From: Staphylococcus shinii
GTDB lineage: Bacteria; Bacillota; Bacilli; Staphylococcales; Staphylococcaceae
Assembly (NCBI RefSeq): GCF_017583065.1
Contig: NZ_JAGEVL010000008.1
Location: forward strand, 29,280-93,279
DNA length: 64,000 nucleotides
Reading direction: 5' to 3'
How positions within the stretch are numbered: position 1 is the stretch's first letter; each line of letters opens with the position of its first letter. The position numbers were made by a program, and so were the translations under genes. Positions 45,364 to 57,310 of this stretch are shown piece after piece. The notes below the pieces were generated by a model. That model made no database searches, was not told the origin of the DNA, and saw only the letters and a list, made by a program, of their open reading frames with translations.

Positions 45364-45392
45364 TTGACTAATACCTATAAGGGGTATATCAT
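45364..45392 (+). promoter_or_regulatory. csoR promoter with CsoR-type operator in its spacer
   Basis: TTGACT (45364-45369), 17 bases, TATCAT (45387-45392). The spacer contains TACCTATAAGGGGTA (45372-45386), an imperfect palindrome with a G tract like known CsoR operators. Bound apo-CsoR would block polymerase; copper would release it. Binding is inferred. Confidence 0.7.
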
Positions 45393-45423
45393 ATGTATGA
45401 TATAAGTAGGAGGTGTTGAGAAA

Positions 45424-45717
45424 GTGACAGAAATTCAAAAAGCGCATCATTCAGAACAAATAAAATCAAATTTGAAATCAAGGCTTAACAGAATAGAAGG
45501 GCAAGTACGAGCAATTAATCGAATGATAGATGAAGATGTTTATTGTGATGACGTGCTTACTCAAATTAGAGCGACGCGTTCTGCATTAAACAGTGTAGCA
45601 ACTAAATTGTTGGATCATCATATGAAAAGTTGTATCATGGATAAAGTGGAAAAAGGTCAACAAGAGGAAGCGATGGAAGAACTATTAGTAACTTTTCAAA
45701 AATTAATGAAAGATTAG
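45424..45717 (+). CDS. csoR: Copper-sensing repressor CsoR
   Basis: A 97-residue all-helical repressor that releases DNA on binding Cu(I). The ligand set Cys41-His66-Cys70 is intact and falls at the same numbers as reported for S. aureus CsoR, which separates it from persulfide sensors (CstR, without the His) and nickel or formaldehyde sensors. GTG start, 8 bases after AGGAGGTG. An operator-like palindrome lies in its own promoter. It is followed 14 bases later by a small HMA-like gene. Confidence 0.93.
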   Translation: MTEIQKAHHSEQIKSNLKSRLNRIEGQVRAINRMIDEDVYCDDVLTQIRATRSALNSVATKLLDHHMKSCIMDKVEKGQQEEAMEELLVTFQKLMKD

Positions 45718-45731
45718 GAAAGGTGACAAGA

Positions 45732-45935
45732 GTGCAATCAAAAGTAATTAATATTTCAGTCATTAATACAGAGCAACAACAATATCAAATAAAACAACAG
45801 TTAATGAATGTTATAGGCGTCCACAATGTTGCTATCGATAGTGATAAAGGTGAAATACTTATTGATTTCGAAACACCTGCGAGTTTAAATAATTTAGAAA
45901 AAGAAATTTATGATCTTGGTTATCAAATATTATAA
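45732..45935 (+). CDS. Small HMA-like protein beside csoR, without CxxC (csoZ type)
   Basis: A 67-residue protein with the beta-alpha-beta-beta-alpha-beta plan of copper chaperones (VINISVINTEQQQYQIKQQLMNVIGVHNVAIDSDKGEILIDFETPASLNNLEKEIYDLGYQIL). The site where chaperones have M-x-C-x-x-C is INTEQQQYQ, so both metal cysteines are missing. S. aureus has a csoR-csoZ pair of this kind. I choose GTG 45732, 6 bases after GAAAGGTG; GTG 45723 lies in that site. Role unknown: it may bind CsoR or another partner rather than copper. Confidence 0.75.
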   Translation: MQSKVINISVINTEQQQYQIKQQLMNVIGVHNVAIDSDKGEILIDFETPASLNNLEKEIYDLGYQIL

Positions 45936-46156
45936 CAAACTAAATTTAAAGTGAATTATCTTACAATTTGAGTTTAAATAGCTTTAGTATAGTTATAAAA
46001 TGTAAAATTACAACAGAAAAAACTAAAGTTTAAATGAAATATTACAATAAAAATCACTATTTTTTTGAAGTAAATTAAAAAAATTGAATATAATGTGGTA
46101 TTTTATATTTAAAAAGGGTAAGATATAGTAGAAGCTAGAAATTTAGGGGTGATGAT
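45936..46156 (+). other. AT-rich leader before the 46-codon gene
   Basis: 221 bases, very AT-rich, with no hairpin-T-run behind csoR. TATTTAAAAAGGGTAAGATATAG near 46106 may hold a promoter (the TAAGATATAG part is -10-like), but no box pair is convincing. Confidence 0.35.
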
Positions 46157-46297
46157 ATGAATAAAGATAACGAAAAAATTCAAAATGTAGTTAAACTATT
46201 ATCATCATTAGGGGTAAACATAAAGAAAACCAAATCACGATTAGAAGTTATGCATACTCTACCAACAACTGTGAAAACCGCTAACGAATTGAAATAG
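46157..46297 (+). CDS. 46-residue protein, Lmo0850-like
   Basis: A short reading frame, MNKDNEKIQNVVKLLSSLGV then NIKKTKSRLEVM and HTLPTTVKTANELK. It has a good ribosome binding site (TAGGGGTGATG, about 6 bases before the ATG), is followed 17 bases later by a strong terminator, and its helical, basic sequence with the KTKSR...VKTANELK end resembles, from memory, the small Lmo0850 family of Listeria and staphylococci. Function unknown. The standard gene signals on both sides argue that it is real. Confidence 0.7.
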   Translation: MNKDNEKIQNVVKLLSSLGVNIKKTKSRLEVMHTLPTTVKTANELK

Positions 46298-46313
46298 TCA
46301 AGTTACCCAATGA

Positions 46314-46348
46314 AGTGATTGGAGCCAATGGTTCTAGTCGCTTTTTTT
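46314..46348 (+). terminator. Terminator of the 46-codon gene
   Basis: AGTGATTGGAGCCA pairs over its whole length (with G-T pairs) with TGGTTCTAGTCGCT, then T7. Confidence 0.85.
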
Positions 46349-46364
46349 ATTTGACGCTATAAGA

Positions 46365-46398
46365 AACAGGATTGATATAATAATCAGTCCTGTTTTTT
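46365..46398 (+). terminator. Second terminator-like hairpin
   Basis: AACAGGATTGAT pairs with ATCAGTCCTGTT, then T6. A backup stop 20 bases after the first. Confidence 0.75.
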
Positions 46399-46438
46399 GA
46401 TGAAAAATAGCGCATATATTATATTTGATTTTAAAAAA

Positions 46439-46483
46439 TACGCCCCTGAAAGCTATATTTTTGTATAACTTTAGAGGCGTATA
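46439..46483 (-). terminator. Terminator for minus-strand transcripts (rodA or an RNA)
   Basis: TACGCCCCTGAAAG pairs with CTTTAGAGGCGTA. On the minus strand the stem is followed by TTTTTT, so it ends transcripts coming from the rodA side. It lies 250 bases past the rodA stop. Confidence 0.7.
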
Positions 46484-46730
46484 TTTGTAATTTGGGTTGA
46501 TTGTTATCTATGTGATAGATAATTGGATTAAAGTTATTAGTAGTTTATACATGGGCTTTATCTCGGAGAGTCCAAAGGCAACACTACGCTATTGAAAAAC
46601 TTTTCGATTTTAATAATCAACGGAGTTGTTGATTATATAAGTCTAATTCTAGAATTGTTTTGTGTATTAATGTTGCGTTGTTGTGTTTTGTTTATAGACG
46701 AAGCATTATATTACGAAAACGTAATGTAAC
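46484..46730. other. Structured intergenic region after rodA, candidate RNA
   Basis: 247 bases without a gene but with at least five short hairpins: TTATCTA/TAGATAA (46503-46521), ATTGAAAA/TTTTCGAT (46592-46609), ATAATCAAC/GTTGATTAT (46612-46637), the palindrome AATTCTAGAATT (46646-46657) and ATTACG/CGTAAT (46710-46725). It ends, in the minus direction, at the terminator 46439-46483. It may be a long 3' UTR of rodA or a separate small RNA; I cannot name it. Confidence 0.4.
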
Positions 46731-47936
46731 TTAAGTCTTTGATCTAGTTAACGGAGTTGTTGATGAAAATTGTTTCGGTTGGTGATAAGTGAACGATAAT
46801 ATAACACCGATTCCGCACATCAAACTCCATAATGAACTACCACCGTAACTAATAAATGGCAATGGTATACCTGTTATTGGCAACAGCTGAATAGTCATTC
46901 CTATGTTTTGTAACACGTGGAATAAAATAAGGGCAGCGTATCCAATAATAAATAGTTTACTAAAGGGTAATTCAAATTTCGTAGCAAGTCTAACTAAATG
47001 GAATATAAAGGCTAAGAAAACTAATATTAAGATAACAGAACCAATAAATCCAAATTCTTCACCGATAACGGAAAAGATAAAATCTGTATGGTTTTCTGGA
47101 ATATAAACTTCACCATGGTTAAATCCTTTACCGAACAGTTGGCCCGATCCAATAGCTTTAAGAGATTCGGTTAAATGGTAACCATCACCACTACTATAAG
47201 TATATGGGTCGAGCCAAGAATTAATACGTCCCATTTGATATGTTTTGATACCGAAACTATTTTCAATTAGCGAAGGCTTGTAAATGATTGAAAGAATAAT
47301 GCTAGATGCAAAGACGATTCCTGTAATAAATACAGGTGCTAATATCTTCCAAGAAATACCACTTACAACGATAATCCCTACTATAATAGCGCAAAGTACC
47401 AACATAGTTCCTAAATCATTTTGCAATAATATCAGACCCATTGGGATAATTGAAATACCTGCAATTTTTAATAATAGTTTAAAATCAGTCTCTAATGATT
47501 TATTAAAGGTGAATTGATTATGTCTAGAAACTAACTTGGCGAGGGCTAATATGAGTACAATTTTCATGAATTCTGAAGGTTGTACACTAATTGGTCCCAA
47601 TTTATACCAACTTTTCGCTCCATTAATGATAGGTGTGATAGGTGTTTCTGGAATAATGAGTAGTATAAATAAGGCTATACAAAGTAAAAAATACAACAAG
47701 TATGTATATTTCATTAATTTTTTAGGTGATACAAGCATGATTAAACACGCGATTAGACCGCCTAATACGTAATATAAAATCTGTCTTATGCTAAAATTGG
47801 CGCTATATTGACCGCCACCCATAGCTGAATTAATAATTGTGACACTTATTATTGCTAATAATACGAGGATACCTATTAAAACCCAGTCAATCCGCCGTAT
47901 CCAATGGTTATTTTTTAATTGACGTGAAATTCTCAT
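46731..47936 (-). CDS. rodA: SEDS-family peptidoglycan glycosyltransferase RodA
   Basis: RodA polymerises lipid II into glycan strands with a partner PBP. The 401-residue protein has about ten membrane helices, GAKSWYKLGPISVQPSEF (106-123) and PENHTDFIFSVIGEEFGF (280-297, with the catalytically important Asp285 of the TDF motif). AAGGGGTAAG precedes the minus-strand ATG. It diverges from ddl. FtsW is the close relative; position beside ddl-murF in staphylococci and the short C-terminus favour RodA. The C-terminal tail (SSTTPLTRSKT) is polar. Confidence 0.88.
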   Translation of the reverse strand: MRISRQLKNNHWIRRIDWVLIGILVLLAIISVTIINSAMGGGQYSANFSIRQILYYVLGGLIACLIMLVSPKKLMKYTYLLYFLLCIALFILLIIPETPITPIINGAKSWYKLGPISVQPSEFMKIVLILALAKLVSRHNQFTFNKSLETDFKLLLKIAGISIIPMGLILLQNDLGTMLVLCAIIVGIIVVSGISWKILAPVFITGIVFASSIILSIIYKPSLIENSFGIKTYQMGRINSWLDPYTYSSGDGYHLTESLKAIGSGQLFGKGFNHGEVYIPENHTDFIFSVIGEEFGFIGSVILILVFLAFIFHLVRLATKFELPFSKLFIIGYAALILFHVLQNIGMTIQLLPITGIPLPFISYGGSSLWSLMCGIGVILSFTYHQPKQFSSTTPLTRSKT

Positions 47937-48184
47937 TTCTTACCCCTTTAAACTACTTAGATTTCTTTATATTTGTATTATATTTAGATTTTACCGAACT
48001 TTAGCATATTTTGCTAGAATGAGGGTGCTTTATTTAGAAAATTATAATTATTATGATACTGTAAAACTTTAAAAATATACTCAAGATACCTTTGAAAAAT
48101 AAATGCTTTTTATACTACTAAACAAATGCAAAAAATTATTAAATCGTGATATGATGTAGTTTAAGAATTGTATATGGAGGCTAA

Positions 48185-49258
<1,074 letters not shown>

Positions 49259-49270
49259 GGCGGATAAATT

Positions 49271-50626
49271 ATGATTGAGGTAACGTTAGAACAAATTCAA
49301 GAATGGATTCCTTGTGAAATTGATAATGAGTATATGGACCAAGGTATACAAGGTATTTCTATTGATTCACGCGATATTAAAAGTCAAAATTTATTTATTC
49401 CGTTTAAAGGTGAGAACGTTGATGGACATAAATATGTAGCACAAGCATTAAAAGATGGTGCAGGTGCTTCGTTTTACCAAAAAGGGATGCCATTAGATGA
49501 ACGTGTTGATGGCCCGATTATATGGGTCGAAGATACGTTAACAGCATTACAACAACTTGCAAAAGCTTATTTAGAGTTTGTAAATCCTCAAGTCATTGCA
49601 GTTACAGGATCAAATGGTAAAACTACTACTAAAGATATGATTGAAAGTGTGCTAAAACCACAATTTAAAGTTAAGAAAACACAAGGTAATTATAACAATG
49701 AAATTGGTATGCCCTTAACTATTTTAGAATTGGATTTAGATACTGAAATATCAATTCTTGAGATGGGAATGTCAGGTTTTCACGAAATTGAATTTTTATC
49801 AAATTTAGCGGAGCCTAATATTGCAGTAATAACAAATATTGGTGAGTCACATATGCAAGATTTAGGTTCTAGAGAAGGTATTGCGAAAGCTAAATCTGAA
49901 ATTACTGTTGGCTTACAACCAGGTGGTTTGTTTATCTATGATGGAGACGAGCCGTTGTTAGAACCTTATGTAAATCAATTAACTAATGTCGACTTAATTA
50001 GCATAGGTAAAAATTCAACTAATTCACTTGTAAGTCAAATGGAGTCTATTAATAATGATGGTATTGCATTTACTATTAATGAAGAAGAGCGATTTGAGCT
50101 ACCAATATTAGGTGAACATAATATGAAAAATGCTACGATTGCGATTGCTGTAGGTAAGAGATTGAATTTGAGTTACGACACAATTTTTAATAATCTAAGT
50201 AAAGTTCAATTGACTGGTATGAGAATGCAACAGTATCATACTTCTGATAATTCGTTAGTAATAAATGATGCTTATAATGCAAGCCCGACAAGTATGAAAG
50301 CGGCTATTGATACTTTAACAGTGATGGATGGTAGAAAAATATTAGTATTGGGCGATGTATTAGAATTAGGCCCTGATAGCCAAATCATGCATGAACAAGT
50401 TGGAAAATATTTAGATGGTAAAGCTATAGATACACTATTTACTTTTGGTACGGAGTCGCAATATATAAGCAATGTAGGCAAACAATATGTTAACCATGTC
50501 GAGCATTTTGAGGATAAACAAAAGTTGATCCAAACTATAAAAACATATGTACAACCAGAAGATAAAGTATTAGTAAAAGGTTCAAGAGGCATGAAATTAG
50601 AAGAAGTCGTTGAAGTATTAATCTAA
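49271..50626 (+). CDS. murF: UDP-MurNAc-tripeptide--D-Ala-D-Ala ligase
   Basis: MurF adds D-Ala-D-Ala to UDP-MurNAc-tripeptide, the last cytoplasmic step of the precursor. The 451-residue protein has the Mur ligase ATP loop [10 protein letters not shown] (111-120), [53 protein letters not shown] and [17 protein letters not shown] precedes the ATG. It is co-transcribed with ddl. Confidence 0.97.
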   Translation: MIEVTLEQIQEWIPCEIDNEYMDQGIQGISIDSRDIKSQNLFIPFKGENVDGHKYVAQALKDGAGASFYQKGMPLDERVDGPIIWVEDTLTALQQLAKAYLEFVNPQVIAVTGSNGKTTTKDMIESVLKPQFKVKKTQGNYNNEIGMPLTILELDLDTEISILEMGMSGFHEIEFLSNLAEPNIAVITNIGESHMQDLGSREGIAKAKSEITVGLQPGGLFIYDGDEPLLEPYVNQLTNVDLISIGKNSTNSLVSQMESINNDGIAFTINEEERFELPILGEHNMKNATIAIAVGKRLNLSYDTIFNNLSKVQLTGMRMQQYHTSDNSLVINDAYNASPTSMKAAIDTLTVMDGRKILVLGDVLELGPDSQIMHEQVGKYLDGKAIDTLFTFGTESQYISNVGKQYVNHVEHFEDKQKLIQTIKTYVQPEDKVLVKGSRGMKLEEVVEVLI

Positions 50627-50715
50627 GTAAGCTCATATTAAATAACGATATTAATAGCTAAAGTTAGCCATACTATTTAATTTCGTTATCATATATATAA
50701 CGTATCTTAATATAT

Positions 50716-50744
50716 AAGGCCGGGGCGTAAAATGTCTCGGTCTT
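50716..50744 (+). other. G-rich hairpin without T-run
   Basis: AAGGCCGGGGCG pairs with TGTCTCGGTCTT (several G-T pairs) around a short loop. It is of the hairpin type frequent between staphylococcal genes, but lacks a T-run, so ending transcription is doubtful. Confidence 0.5.
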
Positions 50745-51011
50745 AGCTATGCTATTAGCACATGAGATTATTGAATAATATTATAAACAGTTAAGTACAA
50801 AGTTAAAATTACTTACACACGATTAAGTTATTAACATGTACATACAATATTATGGAGTTTTATTATAATGTTGGATATATTTAAAAACTTTAAATAAATA
50901 TATTTAAAGTAAAAGGTAGCTACACTTTAAAACTATACTAATCTGACAATTAACTTAAAAAATTAATTAACAAAATTTTTTCGAAAGTTGAAACTCATAT
51001 TGGAAAATAAA

Positions 51012-51025
51012 TTTAAACGCTTACA
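51012..51025 (+). promoter_or_regulatory. cre-like site before cshA
   Basis: TTTAAACGCTTACA matches the CcpA consensus TGWAANCGNTNWCA at all but one position. About 175 bases before the start codon. Confidence 0.35.
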
Positions 51026-51189
51026 ACCTATGTCTTACAAGGTTTAACATGACGATAAGAATATTCAATACACATGATATATCTTATTTAATCAAATTTG
51101 GTTTATTGCGATTATATACTTGAGGTGGTACTATAAAGAAGTTGAAGAAACTTAAGTGAACATATATGTATAGAAATACAGATAAATAA

Positions 51190-52725
<1,536 letters not shown>

Positions 52726-52757
52726 TAAATAATTTATCATATATGAAATTTAGGTTT

Positions 52758-52787
52758 AATCATCCCAATTATTTGGGGTGATTTTTT
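52758..52787 (+). terminator. cshA terminator
   Basis: AATCATCCCAA pairs with TTGGGGTGATT around TTAT, then T-run. Confidence 0.88.
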
Positions 52788-52914
52788 GTGTTCATATATA
52801 AATTACATATTGTTATCGAAACACAGTTTAATAGATACATTTGATAAAAGGGAAGTGAAGCGTGCAATAGCCTTATGTTATAATGAGTTGAAATCTCAAT
52901 AGAGGAGTGTATAT

Positions 52915-53394
52915 ATGTCGAGCGAACAACTATTTAAGAAAAGTCCTAGCCAAGCATTAACTTACTATTATATTAGTGAGGGACTATCATTTATAGTTAA
53001 TATGATTATAGCAATTGTCTTAATATTTTTATGGAGTCATTTTAATTGGTGGCATTTTATAATCTACTTAATATACGCATTTATTTTATTTGATATTATA
53101 TATGCTGTCCTAAAACCTTGGATTACTTATCGGTATACTTATTATCGAATTATGGAAAATTATATAGAAGTTAAATTTGATTTCTTTTTTAAAACTCAAA
53201 AAATTGTAAAACTTGAACGTACTCAATTTACTGAACGCAAAAACAACCCAATTTTAAAGAAGCTAGATTTGGCTAAAGTTTCATTAGTTACAGCGGGTCA
53301 TCGTGTGAGCTTTCCACTAATATCGATTAAAGACTCAAAAGCATTTGAATCAATGACGCTTGGTTATTTGAAAGGAGCTGATTTTGATGTATAA
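52915..53394 (+). CDS. Bacterial PH-domain membrane protein (YdbS type)
   Basis: A 159-residue membrane protein: two helices (about 27-46 and 48-67), then a single bacterial PH domain (bPH2, from KPWITYRYTYYRIMENYIEVK to VSFPLISIKDSKAFESM). The family (YdbS) is of unknown function; in Bacillus ydbS-ydbT affects resistance to some antimicrobial peptides. ATG with GAGGAGTG upstream. It overlaps the next gene slightly and starts a three-gene bPH2 operon before acpS. Confidence 0.82.
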   Translation: MSSEQLFKKSPSQALTYYYISEGLSFIVNMIIAIVLIFLWSHFNWWHFIIYLIYAFILFDIIYAVLKPWITYRYTYYRIMENYIEVKFDFFFKTQKIVKLERTQFTERKNNPILKKLDLAKVSLVTAGHRVSFPLISIKDSKAFESMTLGYLKGADFDV

Positions 53395-54895
53395 ACCACA
53401 AAAACTGCATCCCATTTCTTACTTAACAGGTATTATTGAAGCAATTAAGCAAAACATCTTTTTAATCATTATTTTTTTAGTATTTAATATTAGAGATTTT
53501 GATTTCACAAATATTTATGCTTATATCTTCCCAGGTATAGTAAGTTTGTTTTTTATTATTTCATTCATAAATCAAGTGCTAAAAGTATATAACACACGCT
53601 ATTGGATAGAAAATGATCATTTTGTTTTAGCAACAGGTATATTTACAAAAGAAAGAAAAGAATTAAATATTCGTCGTATTCAAACGTTAGACACATCACA
53701 AGGCATTATCAATCAATTAGTTGGGGGCGTGAAATTACAAATTAAGACGCCTAGTGATGGTATTGATTTAGATACAGTGTCAAAATCACAAAGTGAAACG
53801 ATTCAGCAAGCTTTGAGAGATAAGCAAAAAGAATTAATCAATGATAGTGATGAAACGCAAAGTAAGATGGATATTTCGGCAGAAGATGAACATAATACTG
53901 AAGTAGATAATCAGCCAGTACATTTATATAAGCTTAACTTTAAAGAATTGTTATTTATGGCACTAACTAGTGGTGCAATAGGTGTTGCATTTGCTGCGCT
54001 ATCACCAATTATTGGTGGTTTGTCGAACGTCATTCCTTGGGATTGGTTAACGGATGAATTTGCACAAATTTCGCAAGCAATTTTCGTTATAGTGCTCATG
54101 ATGATAGCAATAGTTATAGCAATAAGTTATATAGTAGGAACATTTATTGTCATTGTACGTAATTTTAATTATACAGTGACGCAAAACAACAATCAGTTAA
54201 ATATTAAATATGGTCTTTTTAATGTGAAAAGTATTACTGTCCCTACAGATAGAGTGCAGGCAATTGTTGAAAAACAATCATTTTTGAGGAAATTATTTGG
54301 CTATACGGCCATCCATTTTGTCATAACAAGTGATATGAACGGTAACGATAAAGATGATGTATCTTTAGATGGCAATGTTATGATTCTTCCATTTATTAAG
54401 CGAGATAAAGGCTATGCAATTATCAAAAATTTAATTCCTAATATGTCATTTGAAAAGCCAGAGCAAGGCATGCCTTGGAGAGGTTTCCATAGACATTTTT
54501 GGAAGGAGTCAATTGTCATTGTTGTTGGGGCTGTTATTATTAATTATTTTTGGGAGCCTTGGGTGTTCTTGATCGCCGGTATAATAATATTATTATTAAT
54601 CATACATAGCTATCTTGTTGTTAAGTATTCCGGTTTAAAGGTGGAAAATGACGAAATCGTGATACGCAATGTGACTCTATTTGGATTTAGAAATTCATAT
54701 TTTAAACATAATAAAATATTAGGGATGGAAATAAAACGCAATCCATTTCTTATTAAAAGTAATTTAGGAAACTTTAATTTTATTATTGCAAAAGCTGCGG
54801 GTAATGAAGCAATAGGTCTTGATTTTAATCCGCAGAAGCATGTTCAAATACTTAGGTGTTGGTACTTGAGAGGTGAAAATGATGGAGAACTATAA
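53387..54895 (+). CDS. Bacterial PH-domain membrane protein (YdbT type)
   Basis: A 502-residue membrane protein with three repeats of paired hydrophobic helices and a bPH2 domain, as in YdbT. Repeat one has RYWIENDHFVLATGIFTKERKELNIRRIQTLDTSQGI, repeat two NYTVTQNNNQLNIKYGLFNVKSITVPTDRVQAIVEKQSFL, repeat three KYSGLKVENDEIVIRNVTLFGFRNSYFKHNKILGMEIKRNPF. An acidic linker (about 140-175) separates one and two. ATG 53387 is chosen 9 bases after AAAGGAG. It overlaps both neighbours. Confidence 0.82.
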   Translation: MYKPQKLHPISYLTGIIEAIKQNIFLIIIFLVFNIRDFDFTNIYAYIFPGIVSLFFIISFINQVLKVYNTRYWIENDHFVLATGIFTKERKELNIRRIQTLDTSQGIINQLVGGVKLQIKTPSDGIDLDTVSKSQSETIQQALRDKQKELINDSDETQSKMDISAEDEHNTEVDNQPVHLYKLNFKELLFMALTSGAIGVAFAALSPIIGGLSNVIPWDWLTDEFAQISQAIFVIVLMMIAIVIAISYIVGTFIVIVRNFNYTVTQNNNQLNIKYGLFNVKSITVPTDRVQAIVEKQSFLRKLFGYTAIHFVITSDMNGNDKDDVSLDGNVMILPFIKRDKGYAIIKNLIPNMSFEKPEQGMPWRGFHRHFWKESIVIVVGAVIINYFWEPWVFLIAGIIILLLIIHSYLVVKYSGLKVENDEIVIRNVTLFGFRNSYFKHNKILGMEIKRNPFLIKSNLGNFNFIIAKAAGNEAIGLDFNPQKHVQILRCWYLRGENDGEL

Positions 54896-55373
54896 CAATA
54901 TGCATGAGTCAGGTAAGACAGTGATGCGACTCTCTGCAACTATTACTGTAGCGATTTTGTTAATTGCATTCACTATATTTAACGTGGTCAACTATGTATG
55001 GCTTGAATGGATTGATAAAGAGCAGATGAAATGGATTATTATTATTGGAGTTAGTATAGCGCTCGTATATCTAATTATAAGTGTTATTTTCATTCCAATA
55101 TATAGATATAAAATTTTCAAATATAATATAGATGATAACGTAGTTACAGTTAGAAATGGTTTGTGGTTTGTGTCAGTAATGAAAGTTCCGTTATTTAGAA
55201 TACAAAATGTAGACACACATGAAGGGATTTTAATGAGGAAATATAAATTAGCAAATCTTACATTATCAACTGCTGGCGGTAATATAAGTATTAAATTTAT
55301 TAATAAAACAACTGCCACAAGGTTGAAACAACAAATTAAATCCGTAAATAAGGACAAAAACCAGTCAAACTAA
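54882..55373 (+). CDS. Third bacterial PH-domain membrane protein
   Basis: A 163-residue protein with two helices (about 17-37 and 48-69) and one bPH2 domain (IFKYNIDDNVVTVRNGLWFVSVMKVPLFRIQNVDTHEGILMRKYKLANLTLSTAGGN). It is very close in plan to YdbS. I choose ATG 54882, 6 bases after GAGAGGTG; ATG 54879 is possible. It lies in the end of the previous gene, so the three membrane proteins are made together, perhaps as a complex. Confidence 0.8.
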   Translation: MENYNNMHESGKTVMRLSATITVAILLIAFTIFNVVNYVWLEWIDKEQMKWIIIIGVSIALVYLIISVIFIPIYRYKIFKYNIDDNVVTVRNGLWFVSVMKVPLFRIQNVDTHEGILMRKYKLANLTLSTAGGNISIKFINKTTATRLKQQIKSVNKDKNQSN

Positions 55374-55435
55374 TTGCTAATTATCTGTTTATAAACAAGT
55401 GAATAAAAAGTTATGCAAAAGTAAGGAGAAACGCT

Positions 55436-55798
55436 ATGATACACGGTATAGGTGTGGATTTAATTGAGATTGACAGAATAAAAAAACTTTACCAAAAGCA
55501 AGATAAACTTGTGGAACGTATTTTAACAGTAAATGAACAACATAAGTTTAATGGATTTAAAAATGAACACCGTAAAATGGAATTTCTAGCTGGACGTTTT
55601 GCATGTAAAGAAGCTTTTAGCAAAGCTTTAGGGACAGGAATTGGTAAAACGGTTGCTTTTAACGATATAGATTGCTTCAATGACGAAAATGGAAAACCTT
55701 GCGTTTATTACGGTGATTTTAATGTACATGTGAGTATTACGCATACAGAACACTATGCAATGAGCCAAGTTATTTTAGAAGTTGATGATGTTTTTTAA
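55436..55798 (+). CDS. acpS: Holo-acyl-carrier-protein synthase
   Basis: AcpS attaches 4'-phosphopantetheine from CoA to ACP. The 120-residue enzyme has [12 protein letters not shown] (4-15, metal-binding Asp), [21 protein letters not shown] with Glu and Lys of the active site, and [25 protein letters not shown] precedes the ATG. Just before alr, the usual Bacilli order. CoaW elsewhere in the window supplies the CoA pathway. Confidence 0.96.
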   Translation: MIHGIGVDLIEIDRIKKLYQKQDKLVERILTVNEQHKFNGFKNEHRKMEFLAGRFACKEAFSKALGTGIGKTVAFNDIDCFNDENGKPCVYYGDFNVHVSITHTEHYAMSQVILEVDDVF

Positions 55799-55903
55799 AA
55801 AATTGCAGTATGTTTGATTTGGCTATCTTATTATGAGTGTTATAAAATTAATTTAATATAAAGATATGTATATCATTATAAGCATATAGGAGGTATAAAT
55901 TTA

Positions 55904-57052
55904 ATGTCTGATAAGTACTATAGATCGTCATACTTGAATGTGGATTTAAATGCCATTGTCTCTAATTTTCAAGTTTTTCAAAAATTACATCCAAATAAAA
56001 CTGTCATGCCTGTAGTTAAAGCAAATGGGTATGGACTAGGAAGCGTACCAATTGCTAGACAACTTATGGAAAATGGTGCGGAGTTTTTTGCGGTAGCGAC
56101 GCTTGATGAAGCTATTGAGTTGCGAATGCATGGTATAGATGCAAAGATACTCGTATTAGGTGTAATCCCTTCATATAATATTAGTAAAGCTATCCAACAT
56201 CGTGTTGCAATTACAGTCCCTTCGAAAGATTGGTTGGTTGATGCGATTCAAGAAATTCCAGAAACAAATGAAAAAGATATTTGGCTACATATTAAATTAG
56301 ATACTGGTATGGGCAGATTAGGTATGAAAGACGTTGATGAGTACAAAGAGGTTATATCGCTTATCCACTCACAAGAGCATTTAGTATTTGAAGGCGTGTT
56401 CACTCATTTTGCATGTGCAGATGAAGCTGGTGAATCAATGAATGAACAACAAGCCCTATTTGAAGAAATAGTTAATCAAGCTGATAAACCAGATTATATA
56501 CATTCTCAAAACTCAGCAGGTGCATTAATGAAGGATACACAGTTTTGTAATGCAGTTAGGGTCGGCATTTCACTATATGGTTATTATCCATCACAATATG
56601 TAAAAACGAATGTTAAAGTACATTTAAAACCTAGCGCACAGTGGATTAGTGAGGTTGTTCAAACTAAAATACTTCAAGCTGGAGAATCAGTAAGTTATGG
56701 TAGCGTATATACAGCTGATAAACCAACAAGAATAGGTATTATTCCAGTAGGATATGCAGATGGTTTTCCAAGAATAATGAAAGGCTTTAGCGTGAATGTA
56801 AATGGTATCCAATGTGAAATCATTGGAAAAGTATGTATGGATCAGATAATTATAAAAATTCCTGAAGATATAGAAGCAGGAGATAAAGTCATTATTATGG
56901 ACCATCATAGTGATAACCCACAATCAGCTGAAGCGTTGGCATACCAACAAAAAACTATTAATTATGAGGTTTTATGTAGACTGAGTAGAAGATTGCCGAG
57001 GATTTATCATGAGACTAAGGGCTTAGAAATTCGAAATGAATTGCTAAAATAG
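55904..57052 (+). CDS. alr: Alanine racemase
   Basis: Alr makes D-alanine for the cell wall, feeding Ddl. The 382-residue PLP enzyme has Lys39 in [11 protein letters not shown], the [14 protein letters not shown] strand, [12 protein letters not shown] and the catalytic Tyr in [23 protein letters not shown] precedes the ATG. It stands between acpS and mazE, as in Staphylococcus and Bacillus. Confidence 0.97.
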   Translation: MSDKYYRSSYLNVDLNAIVSNFQVFQKLHPNKTVMPVVKANGYGLGSVPIARQLMENGAEFFAVATLDEAIELRMHGIDAKILVLGVIPSYNISKAIQHRVAITVPSKDWLVDAIQEIPETNEKDIWLHIKLDTGMGRLGMKDVDEYKEVISLIHSQEHLVFEGVFTHFACADEAGESMNEQQALFEEIVNQADKPDYIHSQNSAGALMKDTQFCNAVRVGISLYGYYPSQYVKTNVKVHLKPSAQWISEVVQTKILQAGESVSYGSVYTADKPTRIGIIPVGYADGFPRIMKGFSVNVNGIQCEIIGKVCMDQIIIKIPEDIEAGDKVIIMDHHSDNPQSAEALAYQQKTINYEVLCRLSRRLPRIYHETKGLEIRNELLK

Positions 57053-57139
57053 TATAGTCACTTTATGTAAAATTTGTTATTATATATCTAACAAGAAATC
57101 TCGATATATTCTATTTTAGTCACCTGGAGGTCTTTATTC

Positions 57140-57310
57140 ATGGCAAGTTTTAATCAAAGTAGAAACCATAGTATTGAACAACTATTAAAAGAAGGCTATT
57201 CTCAAATGGCTGACTTAAATCTCTCCCTTGCAGCAGAAGCCTTTCCATTTGAATGTGAAGCTTGTGATTGCAATGAAGTTTACATTAGCTCCAAGAATAA
57301 TAATGAATGA
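57140..57310 (+). CDS. mazE: Antitoxin MazE
   Basis: A 56-residue antitoxin, [20 protein letters not shown] then [20 protein letters not shown] and [16 protein letters not shown]. It closely resembles S. aureus MazE. The N-terminus has a ribbon-helix-helix-like part and the C-terminal acidic, Cys-rich part would cover the MazF active site. TGGAGG lies 9 bases before the ATG. Its last codons overlap mazF by 4 bases. MazE is short-lived in S. aureus, being cut by ClpCP. Confidence 0.93.
   Translation: MASFNQSRNHSIEQLLKEGYSQMADLNLSLAAEAFPFECEACDCNEVYISSKNNNE

Noticed and set aside
50716..50744. Terminator for murF
   Set aside because: The stem is good but no T-run follows, so it is listed only as a hairpin.
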